Assembly (NCBI GenBank): GCA_011525695.1
Contig: WYBX01000081.1
Location: 1-64,000 of the forward strand
Origin: Verrucomicrobiia bacterium
Lineage (GTDB): Bacteria; Verrucomicrobiota; Verrucomicrobiia; Opitutales; Opitutaceae
Direction of reading: 5' to 3'
DNA: 64,000 bases
Part shown: positions 1-8,480 of the stretch, in pieces
How positions within the stretch are numbered: position 1 is the stretch's first letter
Layout of the letters: each line of letters opens with the position of its first letter
Notes under the pieces: generated by a model
Database searches by the model: none
What the model was told of the DNA's origin: nothing
Seen by the model: only the letters and a program-made list of their open reading frames with translations
Made by a program: the position numbers and the translations under genes

Positions 1-129
1 GATCCGGACGGCAATGGACTGGAACTCTACTGCGATCGCCCGCGCGAGCAGTGGCCGCGCAACGCCGACGGTTCGCTCGCGATGTCCACGGACGCCCTGA
101 ATCTCGACTCGCTCCTGAACGAGCACTGA
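1..129 (+). CDS. VOC (glyoxalase/dioxygenase superfamily) protein, 3' end only
   Basis: The frame is open from the first base and ends at a TGA after 42 codons. The visible C-terminus begins DPDGNGLELYCDRPREQWPR. This closely matches the terminal strand of CatE/YkcA-type vicinal-oxygen-chelate proteins, where the Glu of the GLELY segment is normally a metal ligand. The rest of the gene lies upstream of the window, so substrate and true length cannot be judged. It is followed after 140 bp by a flavin reductase on the same strand. Confidence 0.75.
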   Translation, partial: DPDGNGLELYCDRPREQWPRNADGSLAMSTDALNLDSLLNEH

Positions 130-269
130 ACCGCCCTCAGCGGCGCGCCCGCTGGCGGTGGCCCGCTCGAGCTAAACGCCTCCCACGTCCGCTTAAGAGC
201 GGCCTTGGATTTTCAACCCTCGGCCAGCATATCGCCGCAGCGCGACACCGGCCAACAATTCATCCGATT

Positions 270-830
270 ATGAAAAACACCTACCACGTCGCTGTCATCG
301 TTGGCAGCCTCCGCCATGGCTCGCACAGCCGCCAACTCGCTCATGCGCTCGCCGAATTCGCGCCAAATCCCTTGAAACTCGATCTCGTCGAGATTGGTCA
401 CCTGCCGCACTACAACCAGGACTTCGATGAGAGCCCTCCGACCTCGTTCGTCGAGTTTCGCGAACGGATCAGATCCGCCGACGCCGTGCTCTTCGTGACG
501 CCTGAATATAATCGGTCCGTCCCCGGCGTCTTGAAGAACGCCCTGGATATCGGTTCGCGGCCCTACGGCCAGAGCGCGTGGGATGGCAAACCCGGCGCGG
601 TCGTCAGCACCTCTATTGGACCGCTCGGCGGTTTCGGCGCAAACCATCACCTCCGACAATCGCTCGTCTGCTTGAACGTGCCGACAATGGCCCAGCCGGA
701 AGCCTATATCGGCGCGGTGGCACAGCTGTTCGATGCCAACGGAAAATTGACCGACGAGCGGACGCGCGACGCTCTGCCGAAATTCATGCAGGCGTTCGCG
801 AAGTGGGTGGTTGCGCATGCGCGTCGTTGA
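270..830 (+). CDS. NADPH-dependent FMN reductase family protein
   Basis: A 186-residue flavodoxin-fold protein predicted to reduce FMN, quinones or chromate with NAD(P)H in the cytoplasm. Visible family motifs are the phosphate-binding loop GSLRHGSHSR near residues 11-20, the PEYNRSVPGVLKNALD block in the middle and the GPLGGFGANHHLRQ segment. Length is normal for the family. The frame is open further upstream to base 51, but the ATG at 270 is chosen because the protein then starts MKNTYHVAVIVGSLR, as relatives do, and the extra upstream residues are Arg/Pro-rich noise. Pyruvate kinase follows after 42 bp on the same strand and may be cotranscribed. The physiological substrate is not evident. 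Confidence 0.88.
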   Translation: MKNTYHVAVIVGSLRHGSHSRQLAHALAEFAPNPLKLDLVEIGHLPHYNQDFDESPPTSFVEFRERIRSADAVLFVTPEYNRSVPGVLKNALDIGSRPYGQSAWDGKPGAVVSTSIGPLGGFGANHHLRQSLVCLNVPTMAQPEAYIGAVAQLFDANGKLTDERTRDALPKFMQAFAKWVVAHARR

Positions 831-872
831 TCCAAGGTAGCGAGCCGCCCTCGCCTTCTTTATCCCGTCATC

Positions 873-2279
873 ATGCGCCGCACCAAAATCGTCGCCACGC
901 TTGGGCCTGCGAGCCGTTCGCCTGAGGTCGTGCGGCAGCTGATCCAAGCGGGGATGGACGTCGCGCGGCTCAATTTCTCGCACGGCAGCCATGACGACCA
1001 CGCCCGGCAAATCGCGACCTTGCGCGCACTCTCGCGAGAGCTCGATACGCCGGTGACCATTCTCCAGGACCTTCAGGGGCCGAAGATTCGCGTCGGCCAA
1101 CTGCCGGATCGCGCGACGACCCTCACTGCGAACAGCACCGTTTCGCTCGTGCCGGAAGGCGACTTCACTGGTCAGACCAACACCGTTCCCATCGATTACC
1201 CACACCTCGCCGAATCCGCGAAGCCGGGGATGCACGTGTTACTGGACGACGGCCTGCTGGAATTGGAGGTCGTGGAGGTCACCGGGCGCGCCGTGCGCTG
1301 TCGCGTCGTTGAAGGCGGCACGCTCAAAAGCCGAAAAGGAGTGAATTTTCCGAACCTCGCGCTCCGGCTGCCCGCCCTTACGGAGAAAGACATTCGCGAT
1401 GTGGAGTTCGCCATCGCGCATGGGGTCGATTGGATCTCGCTGAGCTTCGTGCGTAGCGCCGCGGACGTGCGAACGCTGAAACAACTGCTCGCGGCGAAAG
1501 GCGTGACCAAGCCGATCGTCGCGAAAATCGAGAAGCCGCAGGCGGTCGATAACCTCGACGAGATTCTCCAGGAGGTGAACGGCGTGATGGTCGCGCGCGG
1601 CGACCTCGGCGTCGAAGTTCGTCCGGAAAGGGTCCCGATGCTGCAGAAGCAGATCATCGAGAATTGCAATCGCCTCGGGCTGCCGGTGATCACGGCGACG
1701 CAGATGCTGGAGAGCATGATTCGCGAGCCCCGGCCGACCCGGGCCGAAGCGAGCGACGTGGCGAACGCGATCATCGACGGGACCGACGCGGTGATGTTGT
1801 CGGGTGAGTCGGCCGTCGGCGCCCACCCGGTGCGGGCGGTCGAGATGATGGTCCGCATCGCGCGGGAGGTGGAGGCAGGGATCAGCTTCAAAGCGTATGC
1901 CGCGACTGATCCGAGCGACGCACACGCCTTGAGCGAAGGCGCGAGCGCCGTCGCGCGTTCGCTGAACGGGCGGGCGATCGTTGTGTTGACGACCACCGGC
2001 TACACGGCGCGGCTCGTCGCGGCCGAGCGGTCGAAAACCGCGTTGTTTGCGCTCACTACCAACGCGAACGTCTATCATGCGCTCAACCTGCACTGGGGCA
2101 TCAAGCCGCTCTTGGTTACGGTGAAAGCCGAGAACTTCGAAGGCTTGGTCGCGCTCGCGGCAGCCACCCTGCGCGACCGAGGACTGGTTGCTCCCGGCGA
2201 TCGCATCGTCGTCGTCGGCGGAGTTCCGCCTGGTCAGGCGCGCGGCTCGAATTTCCTGAAACTGCACATTGTCCGCTGA
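873..2279 (+). CDS. pyk: Pyruvate kinase
   Basis: Complete 468-residue glycolytic enzyme converting phosphoenolpyruvate and ADP to pyruvate and ATP in the cytoplasm. It opens MRRTKIVATLGPASRS, as pyruvate kinases do. Further on it shows LNFSHGSHDDH, the catalytic-lysine segment AKIEKPQAVDNLDEIL, ARGDLGVEV, TATQMLESMI and PTRAEASDVANAIIDGTDAV. The small B domain is present between residues 70 and 170 and the C-terminal alpha/beta domain is intact. The antiporter on the opposite strand ends 10 bp away, so the two genes converge. Nothing unusual is seen. Confidence 0.97.
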   Translation: MRRTKIVATLGPASRSPEVVRQLIQAGMDVARLNFSHGSHDDHARQIATLRALSRELDTPVTILQDLQGPKIRVGQLPDRATTLTANSTVSLVPEGDFTGQTNTVPIDYPHLAESAKPGMHVLLDDGLLELEVVEVTGRAVRCRVVEGGTLKSRKGVNFPNLALRLPALTEKDIRDVEFAIAHGVDWISLSFVRSAADVRTLKQLLAAKGVTKPIVAKIEKPQAVDNLDEILQEVNGVMVARGDLGVEVRPERVPMLQKQIIENCNRLGLPVITATQMLESMIREPRPTRAEASDVANAIIDGTDAVMLSGESAVGAHPVRAVEMMVRIAREVEAGISFKAYAATDPSDAHALSEGASAVARSLNGRAIVVLTTTGYTARLVAAERSKTALFALTTNANVYHALNLHWGIKPLLVTVKAENFEGLVALAAATLRDRGLVAPGDRIVVVGGVPPGQARGSNFLKLHIVR

Positions 2280-2289
2280 GGGCGACGGT

Positions 2290-3756
2290 CTATGTCAAAG
2301 ATCCTGCTGGCGTGAAGGGAGCGACCAGCTTCTCCCGGATTTGGTCCTCGTCCGGCGCATGGGCGAGCACGGTGACCTGATCCCAGCCCCGCAATTGGGT
2401 TTCACCTTTCGGAAGCACGACTTCATCGCCGCGAGTGATCAACGTGATGATGGCCCCTTCAGGCAGCCGCAGATCGCGCAGGCGGGGGCCGGGAGCGCCC
2501 TTGGAGCCGGGCAGATCGACGATCACCATGTCGTAGTCGCTTTTCGCCATCGTGATCATCTCGAGATTGAACAACGCTTTTGGCCGAGCTGGTTCCGCCA
2601 GCCCCAGCCACTTCGCCACCAAGCCCAGCGTGGAGCCTTGGATGATGATCGACAGGATCACGGCGAAAAACACGAGGTTGAAGACCTCGTTTCCAATCGG
2701 GAGGCCTGCTGCCGCGGGGTAGGTCGCGAGCACAATCGGAACGGCGCCGCGCAGCCCGGCCCAAGCGGCGAACACCTTGTTGCGAAAGCCCAGGTGCATG
2801 CCAATCGTCCCGATGAACACTGCGATCGGGCGCGCCACGAACGTGAGCACGAGGAAGAGCAGCAAGCCTTGCAGCCAGACTTCCGCAAACTGCCGGGGAA
2901 ATACGAGCAGACCCATCAGCACGAACATGGCGATGTTCACGATGGTGGAGAGAGCTTCCGAGAAGTTCTGCACCCCTTGTTTGTGCACGAACGAGCGGTT
3001 GCCCATCACGAAGCCAGCCGTGAACACCGCCAGCATGCCGCTCGCCTGCGCCAGCTCGGTAAGTCCATAGGTAAGCATCACCACGCCCATGAACAGGACG
3101 TAGTAGTAGCCACGGTCCTGCGGTGTGAGCCAGTTGAACAGGCGGATGATCACGCGCCCCGCGATATACCCAAAAACTGGTCCGGCCCCGAACTTCCAGA
3201 AGAAGAGTCCCACCGTGGTCATCCTGAATGACTCCCCCGACGCCAGGCTCGCAACTGCGACCGTGGTCAGCAAAATGGCCATGGGGTCATTCGCCGCGCT
3301 CTCGATTTCGACCGTGGACGAAAGTTTCGCCGGCAACGATTGACGCCGCAGGATCGAGAATATCGCCGCTGCATCGGTGGACGAGATGATCACGGACAAT
3401 AGCAGGGACAGCTCCATTGACCAATCCAGGATCCACCGCAGCACGGCAAAAGTCGCCGCGGCGGTCAGCAGGACGCCCCAGGACGCAAGACCGCTGGCGG
3501 GCAGCGCGACGGCCTGGAAGTTGGCGCGCTTGGTCATGAATCCGCCGTGGAAGAGGATGAAAACCAGCGCGAGGTTGGCACACTGGTTGGTCAGCACCAT
3601 GTCGTCGAAATGCCAGAGGTTCAGCAGATCGCTGCCGCAGATGATCCCTGTGCCGAGCGCGACAAGAATTACCGGCACGCTCCAGCGCTCCAGCCAGACC
3701 GAGGCGATGACAACGGCCACCAGCAGGGCGGGAAGAATCAGGTACAAGGTCAGCAT
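2290..3756 (-). CDS. CPA1-type cation/proton antiporter with C-terminal TrkA-C-like domain
   Basis: Inner-membrane antiporter of about 488 residues exchanging K+ or Na+ for H+. About twelve hydrophobic segments can be seen, and the segment STDAAAIFSILRRQSLPAKL matches the conserved ion-binding region of NhaP/CPA1 proteins. The last 75 residues (LRDLRLPEGAIITLITRGDE onward) form a soluble RCK_C/TrkA-C-like ligand-binding domain, giving the NhaP2 (YcgO/CvrA) architecture. The start is uncertain. ATG at 3756 (MLTLYLILPALL) begins directly at the first membrane helix. ATG at 3816 adds 20 mostly hydrophobic residues and has a GGAG about 11 bases upstream. A LysR gene diverges from it and could regulate it. 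Confidence 0.88.
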   Translation of the reverse strand: MLTLYLILPALLVAVVIASVWLERWSVPVILVALGTGIICGSDLLNLWHFDDMVLTNQCANLALVFILFHGGFMTKRANFQAVALPASGLASWGVLLTAAATFAVLRWILDWSMELSLLLSVIISSTDAAAIFSILRRQSLPAKLSSTVEIESAANDPMAILLTTVAVASLASGESFRMTTVGLFFWKFGAGPVFGYIAGRVIIRLFNWLTPQDRGYYYVLFMGVVMLTYGLTELAQASGMLAVFTAGFVMGNRSFVHKQGVQNFSEALSTIVNIAMFVLMGLLVFPRQFAEVWLQGLLLFLVLTFVARPIAVFIGTIGMHLGFRNKVFAAWAGLRGAVPIVLATYPAAAGLPIGNEVFNLVFFAVILSIIIQGSTLGLVAKWLGLAEPARPKALFNLEMITMAKSDYDMVIVDLPGSKGAPGPRLRDLRLPEGAIITLITRGDEVVLPKGETQLRGWDQVTVLAHAPDEDQIREKLVAPFTPAGSLT

Positions 3757-3942
3757 GGCACGCGTGGGGAACAAGAAGGACGTCGCAATCGCGTATACTG
3801 CAACAGCGACCGGCATCGCGTGCAGAACTCCAATCCGAATCGGGCGGCATCCTGACGATGATGGTTCCGCAGACTGGGAAACCCGTTCCCGGGCATACTC
3901 TCCCGCTTGCCTTGCGCTGTGGGCAGCGCAGGATGAGCCAAG

Positions 3943-4827
3943 GTGAACCTCGACCTCCTGCGCTCCTTCTTCGCGATCGCCGAGTTCGGCAGCATGAGCA
4001 AGGCCGCGGAACAACTGCATGTCTCGCAGTCCACGCTGACCCGCCAGATGCAGACCCTGGAGACGGAGGTTGGCGGCCCCTTGCTGGAACGCGGCCACAG
4101 CGGAGTGGCTTTGACGGCCGCGGGGCACGCCCTGCTCGACGGCATGCGCCCAGTCGTGGCGAAGGCCGACATCGTCCTCTCTGAAGCACGAAAGCTGGCG
4201 CGGGGGCAGAGCGCATCGGTGCGCATCGGCTATATCATGTCGGCCGCGGGCGAGTATCTGAACCCGGCCATCGCCGCCCTGCGGCGATCCCATCCGCAAA
4301 CCAAGGTTCACCTCGTGGACCTGTCCCCCGGAGAGCAAATCGCGGCTCTGCGGCGAGGCGAACTGGATGTTGTGGTGCTGGGCAGCATCAACGCCGCGAT
4401 TCCCCGGGAGTTTTTCGTGCGCCGGATTGCCACGTTTTCGGTGATTGTGGCCCTGCCTGAAACGCACGTCCTCGCAACACGAGACAAGGTCTCGCTCGCG
4501 GACCTGCAGAAAGAGATGTTCATCGGTGTGAATGCCGACGACATTCCCGGTTTCAACAACTGGCTGGTTCAGCTCTGCCGCCGCGGGGGATTCCGGCCCA
4601 GGATCGTCGAAAATGCCTCCAGCATCACCGAGACCCTTTCACTCCTGGTCGCGGAGAACGCAGTGGCCTTGCTGCCAGCATTGGTCGAGCGGCTGCAAGT
4701 ACCCGGCGTGACCTTCCGGCCCCTCGATGGCACGCCGGTCAAATGGGACCTTCAGGTCGCGTGGCAGCGCGGCAAGATCACCGAACCGGTACGGGAGTTG
4801 GTGAATCTGCTGACGAAACGGCCCTAG
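3943..4827 (+). CDS. LysR-family transcriptional regulator
   Basis: A 294-residue regulator starting with GTG at 3943. The N-terminus (MNLDLLRSFFAIAEFGSMSK, then AAEQLHVSQSTLTRQMQTLE) is the canonical LysR winged helix-turn-helix, residues 1-60. Residues 90-294 form the type-2 periplasmic-binding effector domain. The gene diverges from the cation/proton antiporter with a shared 130-190 bp intergenic region, the usual LysR arrangement, so control of that antiporter is a reasonable inference. The effector is unknown. The 3' end faces the YceI gene across a strong hairpin. Confidence 0.93.
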   Translation: MNLDLLRSFFAIAEFGSMSKAAEQLHVSQSTLTRQMQTLETEVGGPLLERGHSGVALTAAGHALLDGMRPVVAKADIVLSEARKLARGQSASVRIGYIMSAAGEYLNPAIAALRRSHPQTKVHLVDLSPGEQIAALRRGELDVVVLGSINAAIPREFFVRRIATFSVIVALPETHVLATRDKVSLADLQKEMFIGVNADDIPGFNNWLVQLCRRGGFRPRIVENASSITETLSLLVAENAVALLPALVERLQVPGVTFRPLDGTPVKWDLQVAWQRGKITEPVRELVNLLTKRP

Positions 4828-4840
4828 GAAACCGCAAGAT

Positions 4841-4870
4841 CCGGCCCGGCGGCATGGAACCGCCGGCCGG
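4841..4870. terminator. Bidirectional hairpin between convergent genes
   Basis: The 57-bp gap between the LysR stop and the YceI stop holds a GC-only stem: CCGGCCCGGCGG at 4841-4852, loop CATGGAA, and CCGCCGGCCGG at 4860-4870. The arms are complementary with one bulged C. Its position between two converging genes suggests a shared terminator. No T-tract follows on either strand, so intrinsic termination is inferred from position and stem strength only. Confidence 0.55.
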
Positions 4871-4884
4871 TTCCTGCCCTGGCT

Positions 4885-5847
4885 TTAACCGCGCAGCGCA
4901 ACGCCCGCGATGCTGAGCGAGAGTGTGATGGTTTCGGCGACATTATCCGTCATCGTGCCGGGCTGAATGTCGAAGTCGCTGCGATTGATCTCGAATTCTG
5001 AGCGCACGACCAGCAGGTCTCCCTTCACCTGGGGATCGTTGACGCGCGCGCCCGCCTTGTCGGCAAGATAAGTAAACCGGACGGGCACGGTGACGGGTTT
5101 CGTGATCCCCTTGAGCGTGATTGTGCCGGTAAGGTCTGCGAGGACCTGCGCCCCTTGTTGGCGCACATTCGTGACGCTCGCAGCCTCGAATACAATCGCG
5201 GGATGCCTCGCGACATCGAGCCACTGGTCACTGTGGAGATGCTGACCCATCAGCGGATTTCCGACCATGAGCGTTGCGGCATCGAGCACGATACGGCCGC
5301 GGGTTGCCAAGGGGCGGGCGGCGTCGAATTCGATGGTTCCACTGATGCCCGTCCCGGTGCCGGTGATGGACTCGAGCGGGGCGTCGAGCTTGAACTGGAT
5401 GTTGTTGACGCCTTTCGGATCCTTGAAGTCGAAGCTTTGCGGTGCGGCGCGGCCGACGGCAGCAAGACCGAGGATGATGGCGATAAGCGCCAGGAACCCG
5501 AGGGTTCCAACGTAGGGGATGTGGTATGTTTTCATGGAAAAGGGACGTTGCCGAGCGGTGGCCACGATCTGGGCATGCGGCGAAGGCGCACGGCGGCGGG
5601 TGATGTAGGCAACTCCCACCAGCAGTGCTGCAGCCGCGACTCCGCTCAGAGGGAACTCCACGCCCGGGAGAAACGCGGCGTGCCGCACCGGATAATCGAT
5701 GCCGGTGAGCGCATCATGCTCCATCACGACGACGCTCGTCTGCGTCCAGCCGATCCGGGCGCCCCCGGCAATCCAGATCAGGAGCGCGACGCCAAGGACC
5801 CCAAGGGCAATGCCAGTCAAAATTCGGAAAGTGGGCTTCGTTTTCAT
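4885..5847 (-). CDS. YceI-family protein with extra N-terminal membrane region
   Basis: Residues from about 140 onward are a YceI-like lipocalin-fold domain, thought to bind isoprenoid-type amphiphiles in the periplasm. It starts near SFDFKDPKGVNNIQFKLDAP and contains GQHLHSDQWLDVARHPAIVF and the terminal NRSDFDIQPGTMTDNVAETI block. The frame continues upstream through about 105 residues with two more hydrophobic segments (near 10-28 and 68-82). An internal ATG at 5535 opens MKTYHIPYVGTLGFLALIAI, which looks like a complete signal peptide for a normal 216-residue YceI protein. The gene is therefore either a fusion or two products read from one frame. No clear Shine-Dalgarno decides between the starts. 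Confidence 0.8.
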   Translation of the reverse strand: MKTKPTFRILTGIALGVLGVALLIWIAGGARIGWTQTSVVVMEHDALTGIDYPVRHAAFLPGVEFPLSGVAAAALLVGVAYITRRRAPSPHAQIVATARQRPFSMKTYHIPYVGTLGFLALIAIILGLAAVGRAAPQSFDFKDPKGVNNIQFKLDAPLESITGTGTGISGTIEFDAARPLATRGRIVLDAATLMVGNPLMGQHLHSDQWLDVARHPAIVFEAASVTNVRQQGAQVLADLTGTITLKGITKPVTVPVRFTYLADKAGARVNDPQVKGDLLVVRSEFEINRSDFDIQPGTMTDNVAETITLSLSIAGVALRG

Positions 5848-5875
5848 CCCCGCAGTCTACCTCCGCGGGACACGG

Positions 5876-5921
5876 CCGCCTACTGCGCTGGCCGGCAGCC
5901 GGCCATGCGGTTCACGCATGG
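5876..5921 (+). repeat. Hairpin repeat, copy 1
   Basis: Contains the inverted repeat CCATGCG-GTTCA-CGCATGG (5903-5921), preceded by a second perfect hairpin GGCCGG-CAG-CCGGCC (5890-5904). About 35 of 46 bases match the reverse complement of 9474-9519, and the hairpin matches 7315-7333 with one compensatory pair change. It lies upstream of a small open frame starting at 5977. Confidence 0.6.
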
Positions 5922-5976
5922 GGCAGTGGCGTTCAACGCAGTAGCCGAACGGAGAGGCTGCGCGTATCATGCTGAC

Positions 5977-6168
5977 ATGCATTCGAACGACTTTCTTCAC
6001 CACCGATCCGACACCCCAATTGCCTCCGCCGCCTGGCACGCGCGGCTCAATGATCCTCATGCCGTCACGAGAAGAGCACTGGAGCGTTGGGAGAACGAAG
6101 GCGGCAGGATTCCGGAACTACTCCCGCGATATGATCGCGATCACTCCAGCCGCCGGAAGCAACCCTGA
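5977..6168 (+). CDS. Small hypothetical protein (63 aa)
   Basis: A short frame starting MHSNDFLHHRSDTPIASAAW and ending in an Arg/Lys-rich tail. The middle part (AWHARLNDPHAVTRRALERW, then ENEGGRIPELLPRY) has balanced amphipathic composition and does not look like random high-GC translation, which is the main reason to list it. No family is recognised. It sits in the gap between the divergent YceI start and the convergent corA end, with hairpin repeat copy 1 about 55 bp upstream. No Shine-Dalgarno is seen. It may be a real small protein or chance coding. Confidence 0.4.
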   Translation: MHSNDFLHHRSDTPIASAAWHARLNDPHAVTRRALERWENEGGRIPELLPRYDRDHSSRRKQP

Positions 6169-6201
6169 GCCCTGGTTGGACCCTGCAAACCGCCGTGCAT
6201 C

Positions 6202-7191
6202 CTAGAGCCACCGCTTGTACTTGAAGATCAGGTAGGGAACCACCGCCGAGATGAGCATCAACACGAGCGCGAACGGATATCCCCACGGCCAGCGCAATTC
6301 CGGCATGTGTTGGAAATTCATGCCGTAGATGCTCGCGATCAAGGTCGGCGGGAGCAGCACCACCGCGAGGACGGAGAACAGCTTGATGATCCTGTTCTGC
6401 TGACTGTTGATGGTGTTCTGCTCGCTGTTGATCAGCCCGAGGGTCGCATCCAGGATGAACGTCACCTTGCTCGAGACAAAGTTGGCGTGATCCGCGAGCG
6501 CAATGACATCCTTGCCTGTGATCCGCCAGTGCTCGTCCACCTGCTCGGCGCTCAGATTCCCGCACGTTTCCGTGAAATAACCGTGGACGCGCCGGAGGCT
6601 CACCAGACTTTCTCTCGCATTGGTGGATCGGGCGGCGTTTTGCCCGATCCGCCGCAACAGCTCGTTGTAATCGATGAAACCGGGTTCCCGACTGCCGCTC
6701 GCGAATATGGCCGTGGAGAGACTGTTGAGGTCCGCCGCGACCAGTTCGAGGATATCGGCAATCCGATCGACGATTTCGTCGAACAGGCCGAGAAACACCT
6801 TTTGGGCGGTCAGGAAAGTTTCGGGACTCCGCTCGTAACGGGCCGCAAAGACCTTGAACGGCGCCGCATCGTCGAACCGCAGGGTGACCAGTCGCTCGGG
6901 TCGGTAGACAAACGTGACCGGGCTCGTGGCGGGATTCGGATCGGCGGCCCGAACCATGATAGTCGCGGTCATGAAAAGGGTGCGGTTCTCGTTATAAAGC
7001 CGGCTCGAAACCTCGATTTCCTGCGCTTCGTTTCGAGTCGGCAGTGAAAGCTGTTCCAGAGCCTCAGCAGCCTTTATCTCCTCCGCCGACGGATCCAGCA
7101 GATCGACCCAAAGGACATTCTGCCAGCTTTGCGCGGAAAGCTCGCCGACCGCGGCGGTCCGAACTCCTTTCGGGCTGTAAAGCTTAATCAT
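6202..7191 (-). CDS. corA: CorA-family magnesium/cobalt transporter
   Basis: A 329-residue protein of the CorA (MIT) family that forms pentameric channels for divalent cations in the inner membrane. The long N-terminal cytoplasmic domain is followed by two C-terminal hydrophobic segments (about 265-290 and 300-320). The signature YGMNFQHMPEL, with the invariant Gly-Met-Asn, sits between them. The basic tail FKYKRWL matches the usual positive-inside ending. ATG at 7191 gives MIKLYSPKGVRTAAV, a typical start. Length and motif order are normal. Confidence 0.95.
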   Translation of the reverse strand: MIKLYSPKGVRTAAVGELSAQSWQNVLWVDLLDPSAEEIKAAEALEQLSLPTRNEAQEIEVSSRLYNENRTLFMTATIMVRAADPNPATSPVTFVYRPERLVTLRFDDAAPFKVFAARYERSPETFLTAQKVFLGLFDEIVDRIADILELVAADLNSLSTAIFASGSREPGFIDYNELLRRIGQNAARSTNARESLVSLRRVHGYFTETCGNLSAEQVDEHWRITGKDVIALADHANFVSSKVTFILDATLGLINSEQNTINSQQNRIIKLFSVLAVVLLPPTLIASIYGMNFQHMPELRWPWGYPFALVLMLISAVVPYLIFKYKRWL

Positions 7192-7833
7192 CAGTTAGGG
7201 AGAAACAACTACGCAAGATGCCGACGTGATCGATGAAGTCGATTCTGCTGATGCCTTGTTCCCCGATGCATCGGCCGCACTCGTTGCAACCGGTGGCAAA
7301 CCGCCGGCGCCTGGCCATGCAGTTCATGCATGGCGGGCACGCGATCTGCGCAGTGGTCCGGCTCGCGGGTCGCTGGTACCATCACGACATGAGACCCAAC
7401 ATGGATTGTGCCATTCTTACGCCAGCGGCATTCGAAGCCGTGCGGTTCAGTCGCGTTAAGATCAAGACGCCTCGTCGCGGCAAGAGCTTGACATGTGCAA
7501 GACCGTAGGTGCCGATGTCTTTTGCCCCATGTCGAACGCTCAGCACATTTTCCCGCAATCGTTTTGGACGATTGTCATCTGCCCGGCCTGGCCGGCGGTG
7601 TGACCTGGCGAGCCTTGCTTGATTCTTCAAGTCCGGCCCGGCCAGAGCGCATACGCCGGTAAATGCCCGATGCCAGCCGGCTGCCGCCCGGCTGAAGCTC
7701 CACCGGGATGCCGTCGATCCGTCGCATCCGTGGTGATCCCCTCCTTCCCCGCGTTCGGTCTCACGAACGCTCTTCCTGCAAACACAACCTCCGCCCTTCC
7801 ACGCGTTGGATCCGGCGCACAAGCAGCAGACAA
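7192..7833. other. Intergenic region with hairpins, no convincing gene
   Basis: This 642-bp gap holds hairpin repeat copy 2 (7315-7333), preceded by CCGGTGG-CAAA-CCGCCGG, and a separate CAATCG/CGATTG inverted repeat at 7556-7574 with a 7-base loop. A 39-codon frame at 7389-7508 begins where copy 1 also has an ATG, but its composition is not persuasive. The rest appears non-coding in all six frames. Confidence 0.5.
7315..7333 (+). repeat. Hairpin repeat, copy 2 core
   Basis: Inverted repeat CCATGCA-GTTCA-TGCATGG. It has the same seven-pair stem and the same GTTCA loop as 5903-5921, but the pair closing the loop is A-T instead of G-C. That paired change argues that the folded form is selected. 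Similarity to copy 1 continues weakly downstream to an ATG at 7389. Confidence 0.6.
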
Positions 7834-8211
7834 ATGAAATCAAACATCACTTCTGAACATCGCTCCCGGCTCATCCTTCGCGGCATTCACCTTTGGCTCA
7901 CCGAAGCCATGAAGGCCGCTTTGGAGTCCAAAGCCAACCGGCTATTCCGTCATGAACCGCGCGTCCTGCGCCTGCGCATCGACGTGGAATGCGACCATCG
8001 CGGACGCGTCCGCGTCTTTACGGCCAAGGGAAGAATTGAGATCGCCGGTCCGGATCTCACGGCCGCAGTGACGACGGGGGACGCCTACACCGCAATCAAT
8101 CTCCTCATCGACAAATTGGATCGGATGCTCCGGAAACGGATGACCTCCACTCTTCGGAGGCGCACGGATGGCGACATCCGAACCTATGCACCGCTGCATG
8201 CGGTCGCGTAG
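7834..8211 (+). CDS. hpf: Ribosome hibernation-promoting factor / RaiA-like protein (short form)
   Basis: A 125-residue protein resembling short HPF/RaiA (sigma-54 modulation) proteins that bind the 30S decoding centre of idle ribosomes. Visible features are RGIHLWLTEAMKAALESKAN (the helix-1 region, usually HIEVTEALREYVEEK), the strand LRLRIDVECDHRGRVRVFTA, and the DAYTAINLLIDKLDRMLRKR helix that is highly conserved in the family. It lacks the C-terminal dimerisation domain of long HPF. ATG at 7834 fits the family start, although the frame is open upstream. It stands alone between intergenic regions. Confidence 0.82.
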   Translation: MKSNITSEHRSRLILRGIHLWLTEAMKAALESKANRLFRHEPRVLRLRIDVECDHRGRVRVFTAKGRIEIAGPDLTAAVTTGDAYTAINLLIDKLDRMLRKRMTSTLRRRTDGDIRTYAPLHAVA

Positions 8212-8480
8212 AATCACCCGGCAGCTTCCTGTGGCCCCCCATGCACTCCCTGATCATCTGCCCTGATCGGTTGGCACTCTGAGCTGACGAGATTCGGTTG
8301 ACTTCCAACCGGGCTCGCGGCCACGAGTGCCAGCCCGGTGACGCGCTCGCTGCGCACCGTTTTGCTACCGTCGTCTTCGCCCGGACGATCTCTCCGCCGT
8401 ATCTCCGGCGTGCATTACTCCGCGCCAGCAAGGCGCGGCCTTCTCCCCACCCCCGGCGCGCCTTGCCGCGCCTGAAACAG

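Noticed and set aside
213-2267. Long minus-strand frames opposite the FMN reductase and pyruvate kinase
   Set aside because: Both plus-strand proteins are unmistakable, and the antisense translations have no protein-like pattern.
7389-7508. Small gene following hairpin repeat copy 2
   Set aside because: Its 39 codons lack the balanced composition seen in the 5977 frame and there is no ribosome site; only the position of the ATG relative to the repeat supports it.
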